Shown here piece by piece: positions 54,214 through 63,442 of a stretch of 64,000 nucleotides of DNA. The position numbers were made by a program, and so were the translations under genes. Positions within the stretch are counted from its first letter, which is position 1. Each line of letters begins with the position of its first letter. The notes under the pieces were generated by a model, which saw only the letters and a program-made list of their open reading frames with translations, ran no database searches and was not told where the DNA came from. Source of the DNA: Neorhizobium huautlense (lineage in GTDB: Bacteria > Pseudomonadota > Alphaproteobacteria > Rhizobiales > Rhizobiaceae); the NCBI RefSeq assembly GCF_030811685.1, contig NZ_JAUSRF010000021.1, forward strand, positions 1-64,000, read 5' to 3'.

Positions 54214-54828
54214 ATGGACGTGGCGACGCTTGCGGCCTTTGCCGTGGCTTTCTTCGTATTCGCCGCAAGTCCCGGCCCGGACAACATGACCATCGTGGCA
54301 AGGACGCTGTCGCATGGCGCTGCGTCGGGCATTGCTTATGCCGCGGGCAAGGTGGCAGGTATTCTCGTGTGTCTGGCGCTTGCCGTTTTCGGCCTCTCCG
54401 TCATTGCCACCGAAATGGGTGGCGTGATGACCGTGCTGCGCTACGCCGGTGCCGCCTATCTGATCTGGATGGGGTATCGCCTATGGACTGCCGATCCGGT
54501 TCTTCCGGAGGCGTTGCCGGCCAGCGATCGGCGCGACCTGTTCAAAACCTTCATGACCGGTATTGCGCTCAATCTCGGCAATCCAAAAATGCCGCTGTTC
54601 TACATGGCGCTGTTGCCGCATGTGGTCGGGCCGCAATTGACGCTGGCTCAAGGCGCAATGCTGGCGCTGACTATCCTGCTGGTCGAGGTGGTGGTGATTG
54701 GTGTCCATGTGGCGGCCGCCAGCCGGGCGCGAAAAATGCTGCGCAGTCCGGTGGTGATGCGACGTGTTAACCGTGCATCGGGAGCGATGATGGTTGGCGC
54801 AGGCGTTGCGGTGGCGGCGTCGCGCTGA
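54214..54828 (+). CDS. LysE/RhtB-family amino-acid exporter
   Basis: A 204-aa inner-membrane protein with about six helices. The family signature FAASPGPDNMTIVARTL is at the N-terminus. LGNPKMPLFYMALLPHV is the second conserved block. It exports amino acids or related metabolites; the substrate is unknown. The start is placed at an ATG behind TTGGGGG. Confidence 0.9.
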   Translation: MDVATLAAFAVAFFVFAASPGPDNMTIVARTLSHGAASGIAYAAGKVAGILVCLALAVFGLSVIATEMGGVMTVLRYAGAAYLIWMGYRLWTADPVLPEALPASDRRDLFKTFMTGIALNLGNPKMPLFYMALLPHVVGPQLTLAQGAMLALTILLVEVVVIGVHVAAASRARKMLRSPVVMRRVNRASGAMMVGAGVAVAASR

Positions 54829-54833
54829 GCCGC

Positions 54834-55301
54834 CTATTCGAATTCCAGAACGCTGCCTTCATAACGCATCACCAGTTGGCTGTCCTGATTGACGCCCTCG
54901 TTGATCGTGCGGTTGATGAAGGTGCCCGGACGGGTGGCGAGCGGGCGGCTGTCCACCAGCGTCACCGAATAGGTGATCGTATCGCCGGCATAGACCGGGC
55001 GCAGCCATTGCAGGTTTTTGAAACCGGGCGAGGGGCCGAGTTTTGGCGGTACCTGACCCTCGCTGATCAGGCGGGCGCTCTCTTCTGCCCAATAGCCAAG
55101 AAACGTCTTCATCCAGCCAGCGCAGGTATGCCAGCCAGAGGCGCAGAGCGCGCCGAAAACATAGTTCTTCGCCGCTTCCGCATCGACATGGAACGGCTGT
55201 GGATCAAACTGTTTTGCAAACCGGATGATGTCTTCCGGCGTGAACAGCATCGTGCCGGTCACAACCTTTTCTCCGGGCGGGGAAAGCTCGATCAGCCGCA
55301 T
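54834..55301 (-). CDS. MaoC-like (R)-specific hydratase-type protein 2
   Basis: A 155-aa hotdog-fold protein. FDPQPFHVDAEAAKNYVFG and CASGWHTCAGWMKTFLGYW carry the catalytic-type Asp/His of MaoC hydratases. The ATG at 55301 overlaps the upstream paralogue by 10 nt and follows GAGGTG. Both probably form a heterodimer. The substrate may be an enoyl-CoA, but this is not proven. Confidence 0.88.
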   Translation of the reverse strand: MRLIELSPPGEKVVTGTMLFTPEDIIRFAKQFDPQPFHVDAEAAKNYVFGALCASGWHTCAGWMKTFLGYWAEESARLISEGQVPPKLGPSPGFKNLQWLRPVYAGDTITYSVTLVDSRPLATRPGTFINRTINEGVNQDSQLVMRYEGSVLEFE

Positions 55302-55771
55302 GCCGGCACCTCGGATGCAGGTGCGCGCAGACGCATCATGATCGGGTTTTCGCCGCGCATGACGACTTCGCCGCGCTGGTTCTCCACCTCGTGCAGGAAT
55401 TTGACGAGGCCGATGCCGGGCTTGGAGCGCAGCGTGCGGGCCTCGATGACGGTGGAGCGGCCGGAAAGGGTGTCGCCGGCAAGAACCGGCTTTTTCCATT
55501 CCATATATTCGATGCCGGGCGAACCTTCGGATGATGAGCGCGACAGCCAGCCGTCATACATCATGCGCATGAACAGGCTCGCCGTGTGCCAGCCGGAGGC
55601 CGAAAGCCCGCCGAGAATGCTGGCCTTGCCGGCCTCTTCGCTCAAGTGCATGGGCTGCGGATCGAATTCCGAGGCGAAGGCGATGATCGCCTCCGCCGTA
55701 ACCTTGGCGCTGGCCAGGGCGAAAACGCGACCTGTCTCGAAATCTTCGAAATGAAACTCGATCGCGCTCAT
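55292..55771 (-). CDS. MaoC-like (R)-specific hydratase-type protein 1
   Basis: A 159-aa hotdog-fold protein with FDPQPMHLSEEAGKASILGG and SASGWHTASLFMRMMY. It is paralogous to the next gene, with which it overlaps. It follows ychF by 17 nt on the same strand, giving the order ychF - maoC1 - maoC2. Confidence 0.88.
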   Translation of the reverse strand: MSAIEFHFEDFETGRVFALASAKVTAEAIIAFASEFDPQPMHLSEEAGKASILGGLSASGWHTASLFMRMMYDGWLSRSSSEGSPGIEYMEWKKPVLAGDTLSGRSTVIEARTLRSKPGIGLVKFLHEVENQRGEVVMRGENPIMMRLRAPASEVPACG

Positions 55772-55788
55772 GGTCCGTTCGTCCGCTT

Positions 55789-56892
<1,104 letters not shown>

Positions 56893-56928
56893 GGTCGGGA
56901 ACCCGTATCTTTGAATAAACTGGGTCTG

Positions 56929-56957
56929 GCTATGGGGGAAAGCGCCGTGAGGGTCAA
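56929..56957 (-). promoter_or_regulatory. candidate promoter of ychF
   Basis: On the minus strand TTGACC (-35) is followed by 17 nt and CATAGC (-10), about 35 nt before the ychF ATG. A CTTGAC-type -35 is common in rhizobia. Confidence 0.4.
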
Positions 56958-57029
56958 GAGCGGGCTCGGATGCTTCTCTTGCGAGCCGGGCTTATATCAC
57001 TTACTTTTAAGCTTCACGGAGTGTTGGTC

Positions 57030-57332
57030 ATGACGATATTGACTGTCACCAGCAGGGGTGATGTGACCCTTGGCAAGGAACTTCTCGAAACGCTGGACAT
57101 TGCGCCGGGCGACCGGTTGGTCGTGTTGCCGCGCGCCGATGGCGGGTTTTCGCTTTCGCCCTTGCCGGAGACGGGGACGACTTCGGCACAGGGCAAGAAG
57201 AAGGCAGGCGGGCTTGAGGCTTTTTATGGTTCACTCAAGAACAGGCATAATGTCCATGTGACATTGGACGAGATCAAAAAGTCGATTGAAGAAGGTTGGG
57301 CGTCAGAGATGCGCTTGCGCGATGATCCTTGA
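57030..57332 (+). CDS. AbrB/VapB-like antitoxin
   Basis: A 100-aa protein. The swapped-hairpin fold is in MTILTVTSRGDVTLGKELLE then LDIAPGDRLVVLPRADGG. The C-terminal part (YGSLKNRHNVHVTLDEIKKS) should bind the toxin. The start at 57030 has GGAG 9 nt upstream. It overlaps the PIN gene by 11 nt. It represses its own operon in known systems. Confidence 0.82.
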   Translation: MTILTVTSRGDVTLGKELLETLDIAPGDRLVVLPRADGGFSLSPLPETGTTSAQGKKKAGGLEAFYGSLKNRHNVHVTLDEIKKSIEEGWASEMRLRDDP

Positions 57333-57720
57333 TACAAATGTGCTTCTGCGCGCATCCATTGACGATGATCCCGCGCAAACGAGCGAGGCGCGTGCGCTGG
57401 TCGATGCCGCTGAGCGCCTCGTCATATCAAATACCACCTTGTGCGAATATGCCTGGGTGGCGAACCGGAACTACAAGGAAAGTCGCAAGAATATTGCCGA
57501 CGCCATCCGTGCGCTGATTGCTGATCCGCGAACTATAATTGACGGCGATGCCGTAACCGCAGGGCTCGCCTTTCTCGATGCGGGCGGTGATTTTGCCGAT
57601 GGCGTCATTGAATTCGAAGGAAGAAGGCTCGGCGGCAAGGTTTTTGCCACGTTCGATCGTCAGGCCGCCGCGATCGTTCGTGCTCAGGGCCGGCAATGCC
57701 TGCTGCTGGGTGCGGAATAA
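57322..57720 (+). CDS. PIN-domain VapC-like toxin
   Basis: A 132-aa PIN RNase: MILDTNVLLRASIDDD with the first acidic residue, Glu in LCEYAWVANR, Asp in FADGVIEFEG and TFDRQAAA. The set of acidic residues looks complete. The ATG lies inside the antitoxin gene (11-nt overlap). The target RNA is unknown. Confidence 0.88.
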   Translation: MILDTNVLLRASIDDDPAQTSEARALVDAAERLVISNTTLCEYAWVANRNYKESRKNIADAIRALIADPRTIIDGDAVTAGLAFLDAGGDFADGVIEFEGRRLGGKVFATFDRQAAAIVRAQGRQCLLLGAE

Positions 57721-57803
57721 CATCGTCATATTGTTGTATTATTGAAGCGAGCTCATGCGCACCATGTCTTGTCCGAGAGGCGCGTCATCACCAGGAGATG
57801 CCG

Positions 57804-58106
57804 ATGGCCGGAAACACCACGCTCAAGCCGACGACCAATCCCAAGGTGGAGCGACCCAGGCTCTACAAGGTGATGCTGCTCAACGACGATTATACGCCGC
57901 GTGAGTTCGTCATCATGGTGCTGAAGGCGGTCTTTCGCATGAGCGAGGACACCGGTTACCGGGTGATGATGACGGCCCATAAACTCGGCACCAGCGTCGT
58001 CATGGTCGCCGCCAGGGATATTGCCGAGACCAAGGCGCAGGAGGCGGTGGATCTGGCCAAGGCGGCCGATTTTCCGCTGATGTTCACCACTGAGCCGGAG
58101 GAATAA
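57804..58106 (+). CDS. ClpS adaptor, ClpS2-like
   Basis: A 100-aa N-degron adaptor delivering substrates to ClpAP: YKVMLLNDDYTPREFVIMVL, then AHKLGTSVVMVAARDIAETK. The divergence in the second block, compared with the HxxG-type ClpS1, resembles the ClpS2 described in Agrobacterium. AGGAG lies 7 nt before the ATG. clpA is not in the window. Confidence 0.92.
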   Translation: MAGNTTLKPTTNPKVERPRLYKVMLLNDDYTPREFVIMVLKAVFRMSEDTGYRVMMTAHKLGTSVVMVAARDIAETKAQEAVDLAKAADFPLMFTTEPEE

Positions 58107-58114
58107 ATGCGGTT

Positions 58115-59044
58115 TCAGCGTTTCATCGGGCGATACAGGTAATCGTCCGGCAGACCGAGGCGGCGGCAGGCCTGTACGGGTGGGGAAGAGCGCAGCAGAA
58201 GCCGGTCGGCGCTGCGGGCCGCGACCGTGACCGTCGCGCGCTCCAGCCGGTTCAGCGACCATTCCGGGCCAAGTTCCAGCCTGTGCCGGATCCAGTGCGG
58301 CAGGATTTCCACGGCTGCCTTGATCAGCAGGCCTTGCAATGGACGCGCTGGGCCGGGAAGGGCCGGCACATCGCGCATGATTGACAGAAACTCTCCAACG
58401 ATGGGCGAGGGCTCAAGCCGCGGTCCCATGGCGACGAAAAGGTGGTCCAGCTCTACCTGCGACCGTGGCGCGCCCACGGCTCCGTAGAGTTTTGCGGCGG
58501 GTTGAGCTTCGGAAAACAGCGCGTCGCGCTCTTCGGCAGCGAGAGGTCGCACGTATCGATGATAGGCCTCCATGAAGCCGAACCCGGCGGTGGCCTGCAC
58601 CCAGTCGAGCAGGTCCTGATCATTGGCATTGTAAGCCTCGCCGCCGCTGGTTCTGCCCTCGACCTTGCCATGGCGGCGCACGACGCCCGCAATCATCGCC
58701 TCGGCCTGGCTGCGGGCGCCATAGACAGTCACCATGGCGGCAAGGCCGGTGCGTTGCAGGCGTGTCAGGGTATCGCCGCGAAACGTGCTGTGTTGCCAGA
58801 CACCGTCGCGCACTTTCGGTTCGGCGAATTCCAGCAGCACGGCCGCAATGCCGCCGATGAACATCGAGATCTGGTTCTTGAAGACGACCCAGGACACGGA
58901 GGAGGCCGGGACGAGAGCAGGTTCGCCAGTCGGTCGGGAAAAGTCGATCTTCAGGCCGCTATTGCCGAGAAGATCGGTCGCGGCGCGGTCGAGTCGGTCA
59001 TGCAGCAGTCCGGGCAGGGGCAGGGCGGTCGAGTGGTGGAACAT
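58115..59044 (-). CDS. DUF2236 / MpaB-like oxygenase family protein
   Basis: A 309-aa mostly helical protein of the DUF2236 (MpaB/Lcp-like) family. WVVFKNQISMFIGGIAAVLL, the conserved QHSTFRGDTLTRLQRT region, and DLLDWVQATAGFGFMEAYHR are visible; family enzymes bind heme b. Substrate unknown. The ATG at 59044 has AAGGAG 6 nt upstream. A 9-bp hairpin (59058-59076) abuts that Shine-Dalgarno. Confidence 0.85.
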   Translation of the reverse strand: MFHHSTALPLPGLLHDRLDRAATDLLGNSGLKIDFSRPTGEPALVPASSVSWVVFKNQISMFIGGIAAVLLEFAEPKVRDGVWQHSTFRGDTLTRLQRTGLAAMVTVYGARSQAEAMIAGVVRRHGKVEGRTSGGEAYNANDQDLLDWVQATAGFGFMEAYHRYVRPLAAEERDALFSEAQPAAKLYGAVGAPRSQVELDHLFVAMGPRLEPSPIVGEFLSIMRDVPALPGPARPLQGLLIKAAVEILPHWIRHRLELGPEWSLNRLERATVTVAARSADRLLLRSSPPVQACRRLGLPDDYLYRPMKR

Positions 59045-59057
59045 GGGCATCTCCTTC

Positions 59058-59076
59058 CCGACCAGAATTCGGTCGG
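59058..59076. promoter_or_regulatory. palindrome abutting the DUF2236 ribosome site
   Basis: CCGACC-AGAATTC-GGTCGG. As RNA from the minus strand it extends to about 9 bp and ends at the AAGGAG Shine-Dalgarno. It could be a protein operator or modulate translation. Confidence 0.4.
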
Positions 59077-59125
59077 AAAGGAGTTTGTTCCAATATTGTG
59101 ACTTTGTGTCGTCTTGGGGTTCTGC

Positions 59126-59863
59126 CTATTCGCCCTTGTTGCCGAACATCTTCTTCAGCATTTCGGCCATTGGTCCTGTTGTCGGAATATTCGGCTTTGC
59201 GCCGCCTCGGGCCTGATGGACATGCGATTTTCCAACAGGTTTTGGCGCGGCGGGTTTGTCCATCTTCGGCTTGTCAGTCTTTTCCGCTTCAGGCTTTGCG
59301 CCGACGGCCAGCGCCAGCTTGTTCATCAGCTGCGAATCCTCCCGCTTGGCCAGCATGTCGGCATTGTCCGCCAGCGTTTCGAGCAGCGGCTCCAGCCAGA
59401 CCTTGTCGGACTTGGCAAAGTCTCCGAGCACGTGGTTATGCACCTGCTCCTTGTTGCCGGGATGGCCGATGCCGAGGCGCAGGCGGCGGTATTCCTTGCC
59501 GCAATGGGCATCGAGCGACTTGACGCCGTTATGGCCGCCATGGCCACCGCCCGTCTTGATGCGGGCGCGGCCGGGGGCAAGGTCCAGCTCGTCGTAGATG
59601 GCGACGATGTCGCCGGGGCCGAGCTTGTAGAAGCGCATCGCCTCGCCGACGGATTCGCCCGAGAGGTTCATGTAGGTCTGCGGTTTGATCAGCAGCACCT
59701 TTTCGCCGCCGAGTTCGCCTTCTGAAATGAGCGCCTTGAACTTTTTAGACCATGGCGCAAAGCCCGGCAGGCGCTGGATGGCATCGAGCGCCATGAAACC
59801 GATATTGTGGCGGTTGCCCGCATATTGCGTGCCGGGATTGCCCAGCCCTGCGATGATCTGCAT
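59126..59863 (-). CDS. pth: peptidyl-tRNA hydrolase
   Basis: A 245-aa enzyme that frees peptides from tRNA dropped off the ribosome. The catalytic His19 is in NRHNIGFMAL, Asn9 in LGNPG, and the Asp is in IYDELDLAPG. The core is about 190 aa. The C-terminus adds a Lys/Pro-rich tail (KTDKPKMDKPAAPKP and RGGAKPNIP) ending in a Met-rich helix. In many rhizobia it sits directly between rplY and ychF; here other genes separate it from both. Confidence 0.95.
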   Translation of the reverse strand: MQIIAGLGNPGTQYAGNRHNIGFMALDAIQRLPGFAPWSKKFKALISEGELGGEKVLLIKPQTYMNLSGESVGEAMRFYKLGPGDIVAIYDELDLAPGRARIKTGGGHGGHNGVKSLDAHCGKEYRRLRLGIGHPGNKEQVHNHVLGDFAKSDKVWLEPLLETLADNADMLAKREDSQLMNKLALAVGAKPEAEKTDKPKMDKPAAPKPVGKSHVHQARGGAKPNIPTTGPMAEMLKKMFGNKGE

Positions 59864-59958
59864 GTCTGCACCGTTCTTGGTGATCTGTCTGGCCCTTCAC
59901 CACCGCGAAACGGTGCGGAAGTCAACCGCCTTGAACCGTCCGTGCGTTATCAGTCGGC

Positions 59959-60684
59959 TCAGCGGGGTGGCTCCAACCCGTGGGTGCGATAAATTTTCGC
60001 CTGCGTGCCATCGGCGATCATGCGGTTGAGTTTTGTCTGCATGGCCTTGATGGTCTGCCAGGAAACGGAACGATTGCAGGCTATGCCGAGATGCTGGTCC
60101 GTCAGCTGTGCGACCTTTTCGATCTCGACACCGCGTTTGTGCAGTTGATCATAGACATCCTGGGACATCGGCATGAGATCGATGCGATCGCGCAAAAGCT
60201 TGGCAAGCGTCACGTCGAATGTCGAGCTGATGTCGATCTTCGGAAATTTCAGCTTCTGCAGAACGGTTTCCGTATAGTCCGAGCGATGGGTGCCGACCGT
60301 AAATGCCTTGGCTTCTTCGAGCGTCTGGGCTGCAACGCCGGCACCGCGGTGCCTGACAAGGATACTCTGGCTTTTGGCGAGCGGCATCACCCACCTGAAC
60401 CGCGCCTGCCGCTCGGGCGTTTGGGCTGCGGAAAAAACGCAGGTTGCGGCCTGTGTTTCGGCAAGCGCTATGGCGCGTGCCCATGGCATGATCTCGATGC
60501 GATAATCGATATCGATGCCTTCCATGATGGCCCTGACCTGATCGGCGGAAATGCCGCTGACAGGGCCGGTGGCGCCTTGAAAGATGAAGGGCGGATAGGA
60601 TTCCGTGGTGAAGAGCAGAGTGTCATCTGCCACCGCTTGTCCGGCAGCGAAGATCAGGCCGAATGTCAGAGCCGGAACCTTCAT
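59959..60684 (-). CDS. periplasmic solute-binding protein (SBP_bac_3-like)
   Basis: A 241-aa exported protein: signal peptide (about 1-19) and a type II binding fold (LLFTTESYPPFIFQ; GISADQVRAIMEG; AQTPERQARFRWVMPL; GTHRSDYTE). No ABC permease or ATPase is nearby. Instead it lies 52 nt downstream of a GGDEF-EAL gene on the same strand, so it may sense a ligand for that signalling protein rather than transport it. Confidence 0.85.
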   Translation of the reverse strand: MKVPALTFGLIFAAGQAVADDTLLFTTESYPPFIFQGATGPVSGISADQVRAIMEGIDIDYRIEIMPWARAIALAETQAATCVFSAAQTPERQARFRWVMPLAKSQSILVRHRGAGVAAQTLEEAKAFTVGTHRSDYTETVLQKLKFPKIDISSTFDVTLAKLLRDRIDLMPMSQDVYDQLHKRGVEIEKVAQLTDQHLGIACNRSVSWQTIKAMQTKLNRMIADGTQAKIYRTHGLEPPR

Positions 60685-60736
60685 TTATTCTCCATGCCGG
60701 TGCGCCCTTGGCCGGTGCGACTGTGGACTGTCTTCA

Positions 60737-63112
60737 TCAAACCGCCATTGATTTCAGTTCATGGTCCGTGTGTGCCAATGTCGTCATCAGGTCTGCAATG
60801 CCGAGCGGTTTGGCGTAAAGATAGCCCTGGGCGCAGTCTACACCAATTTCCTTCAGGAAGGTACGCTGATCATCCGTCTCAACGCCCTCGGCAATGACGG
60901 AGCATTTCATCTTGTGTGAGATCGCGCTGATGCCTTCCACCAGCATGCGACTTTTCTCGGCCTCTTCCAGGCGATTGCCGCCAAGCGAGCGGATGAAGGA
61001 CTGATCGATCTTGACGATATCAACCGGAAAACGGCTCATGTAGCTGAGCGACGAGTAACCGGTACCGAAATCGTCGATGGCAATACGGCAGCCGAGCTGA
61101 TGAACGGCGTCGAGGATACGACGGATTTCCGGGTTGTCATGCATCAACACTGCTTCGGTAATCTCGACGACAAGGCGCGACGGATGGATGTCGTAACGGT
61201 TCAGGATGCCGGCGAGATAGGGTGCCAGATGGCTGTCGAACTGTAGCGGCGAGAAATTGACGGCGACATAGGTCTGGCCAAGCCCCGGCAGACGCGAGAC
61301 GCGAGCGAGGTTGGCAATCGCATCCTCAAATATCTGCTCGCCGATCTGGCCAATGGCGCCGGTTTCTTCCGCCACATCGATGATGGGAGCAGGCGGCAGC
61401 AGGCCCTTGCGCGGGTGGCGCATGCGCATCAGAGCCTCGAAGCCGATGATGCGACCGGTTTCGATCTCGACGATCTGTTGGAAATGCGCTTCGAACCAGT
61501 TGCCCGCAAGTGCGGCATGGATGTCGTTTTCGATTTCGGCGCGTTCGCGGGTACGGTCGAGAATGCTGGCATCGAAGACCTGGGCGCCGTTCTTGCCCTC
61601 GCGCTTGCGCTCATACATCGCCATGTCCGATTTCTGCAGCAGTTCGGCGGCGCTGTCGGCGTGAAGCGGATAGAAGGCAAGGCCCATGCTGGCGCTGAGG
61701 CGCACATGCTGGCCTTCCGCCTGGAACGGCAGGTCGAACAGGTTCACGACCTGATCGCACAATGCGGTCGCACGTGCCTGCACGTCATCGCCGGTGACGA
61801 GGATGGCGAATTCATCGCCGCCAAGGCGCGATGCCGAGTCACCGTGGCCGATCAGCGGAGCAAGGCGCTGGGTGAACTGGCGCAGGACGGAATCGCCGGC
61901 CGCATGGCCGAGATTGTCGTTAATCGCCTTGAAGCGGTCGAGGTCGATGAACAGGCAGGCGACTTCGCTGCCGGCGGCGTCGGCCTCGGCAATGCGCGCG
62001 TCGAGTGCGGACTCGAAACCCTGGCGATTGAGAAGGCCGGTCAGGTAATCGGAAATCGCCTGATGGTGGTTGCGCAGTTCCGACTGTTTCAGCTCCGTCA
62101 CATCGGTCATGACGCTGAGCGAGGCCGGCAGGTCTGCTGCGGCCGACATCAATTGCGTTTCCGCGATCAGCGCGTCCATGACCCGTCCGTCAGCGCAAAC
62201 GAAGCCGATGGTCACGTCGCTGGCAGCGCCCGCTACCACACCGCCGCCCTTGCGCCGTGTGTAGCGATCACGATCCGCCGGCGCAACGAGAGCACGGAAC
62301 GGACGGCCGAGCACATCCTCGCGGCGATATCCCGTCGCCAGCAGCCAGTAATCGCTCACGGCCGAGATTGTGTCGTCGGCATCGAGGGAAAACAACATGG
62401 CAGGCGTGAGGTTATAGGTTTCCTTCATCAGTTGGTGGGCGCGTTTCAGCTCGCGCTCCTCGCGATCCAGCTGGATCTGCATGTCGTTGAAGCTCTTGGC
62501 GAGCCGCCCCATCTCGTCGCCGGAGCGCCAGTCGACATGGTGGCGCGAGCCGAGGCGGCGCGTGGCCTCTATGGCCGCCGTCAGGCGCATCAGCGGTTTG
62601 ATGATCATGATGCGGTTGCCGATGATGGCGGCGCAGAAGACGGTGAGGATGGCGATCACAAAGATCGAGATGAAGGCCATTTCCATCTGGTTCAGCGCGG
62701 CGAACCAGCCGATCTTGACATATTGCAGCGTCAGCCTGCCGACATTGCGCGGGCCGTCCGCCGACTGGAAGAAAATCTGGCGGGAAATCTGCTCGACTTC
62801 GCCGCCTCCATCCTGCGGGTTGCTGTCGGTGATATCCAGCTTGCCGAGCGTATCGGTGATCTTGACCAGCGAAACGCCACGCTCCGCCACCAGCATGCCG
62901 GAAATGCGGCGAACGCTTTCGATATCGAGTTCCCACAGCGGCTTGCTCAGGGCCTGCGCATTGGCGGCAACGAGGATTTCGATCTGTTCATTGAGACTTT
63001 TGGCGGCCTGTTGCGATGACAGGGCGAGAAAAAGCGTAAATAACGGTGCGACGACAGCAAGCAGCGCGCCTGAAATGATGGCGACAAAACGGCTTTCGAC
63101 AGAATGAGTCAT
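60737..63112 (-). CDS. HAMP-PAS-GGDEF-EAL cyclic-di-GMP signalling protein
   Basis: About 791 aa. TM1 (about 13-33), periplasmic part (about 34-150), TM2 (about 151-175), HAMP, PAS (about 235-350), GGDEF with intact RLGGDEF and EAL with GFEALMRMRHP, DDFGTGYSS and AEGVET. Both catalytic sites look intact. An ATG at 63115 is equally possible; the longer frame is rejected. It forms a two-gene operon with the solute-binding protein. Confidence 0.92.
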   Translation of the reverse strand: MTHSVESRFVAIISGALLAVVAPLFTLFLALSSQQAAKSLNEQIEILVAANAQALSKPLWELDIESVRRISGMLVAERGVSLVKITDTLGKLDITDSNPQDGGGEVEQISRQIFFQSADGPRNVGRLTLQYVKIGWFAALNQMEMAFISIFVIAILTVFCAAIIGNRIMIIKPLMRLTAAIEATRRLGSRHHVDWRSGDEMGRLAKSFNDMQIQLDREERELKRAHQLMKETYNLTPAMLFSLDADDTISAVSDYWLLATGYRREDVLGRPFRALVAPADRDRYTRRKGGGVVAGAASDVTIGFVCADGRVMDALIAETQLMSAAADLPASLSVMTDVTELKQSELRNHHQAISDYLTGLLNRQGFESALDARIAEADAAGSEVACLFIDLDRFKAINDNLGHAAGDSVLRQFTQRLAPLIGHGDSASRLGGDEFAILVTGDDVQARATALCDQVVNLFDLPFQAEGQHVRLSASMGLAFYPLHADSAAELLQKSDMAMYERKREGKNGAQVFDASILDRTRERAEIENDIHAALAGNWFEAHFQQIVEIETGRIIGFEALMRMRHPRKGLLPPAPIIDVAEETGAIGQIGEQIFEDAIANLARVSRLPGLGQTYVAVNFSPLQFDSHLAPYLAGILNRYDIHPSRLVVEITEAVLMHDNPEIRRILDAVHQLGCRIAIDDFGTGYSSLSYMSRFPVDIVKIDQSFIRSLGGNRLEEAEKSRMLVEGISAISHKMKCSVIAEGVETDDQRTFLKEIGVDCAQGYLYAKPLGIADLMTTLAHTDHELKSMAV

Positions 63113-63380
63113 CATTCGTACTTTCGGGGTCGCAGCGTTCTCTTTTATGGCGTTTTCTACGCCTTGATTGGTTCCGATTTTTACTCGGGACAGATTAAGC
63201 TTTGCTGAAAGATCGTCATGTTGTTCTTGTTCTTCCGCGTCGCATTGCAGCCGTTCTGCGGAAAGGCAAAGTTCAATCGCAAGACATCGATTATAATGCG
63301 ATCGGTTATCACTTTCTGAACGGCTACGTTTTTTCAAGTGACGTTATGTGTCACCAGGGTGACGTGCTTAAGCAAGCCTT

Positions 63381-63417
63381 AAAAATGAAAAGGCCCGCCT
63401 TGGACAAGGCGGGCCTT
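63381..63417 (-). terminator. terminator of rplY
   Basis: The stem AAGGCCCGCCTT/AAGGCGGGCCTT, read on the minus strand, runs into TTTCATTTTT, 26 nt after the rplY stop. Confidence 0.85.
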
Positions 63418-63442
63418 CATGCGTGCATTGAAGAAAAACGTA

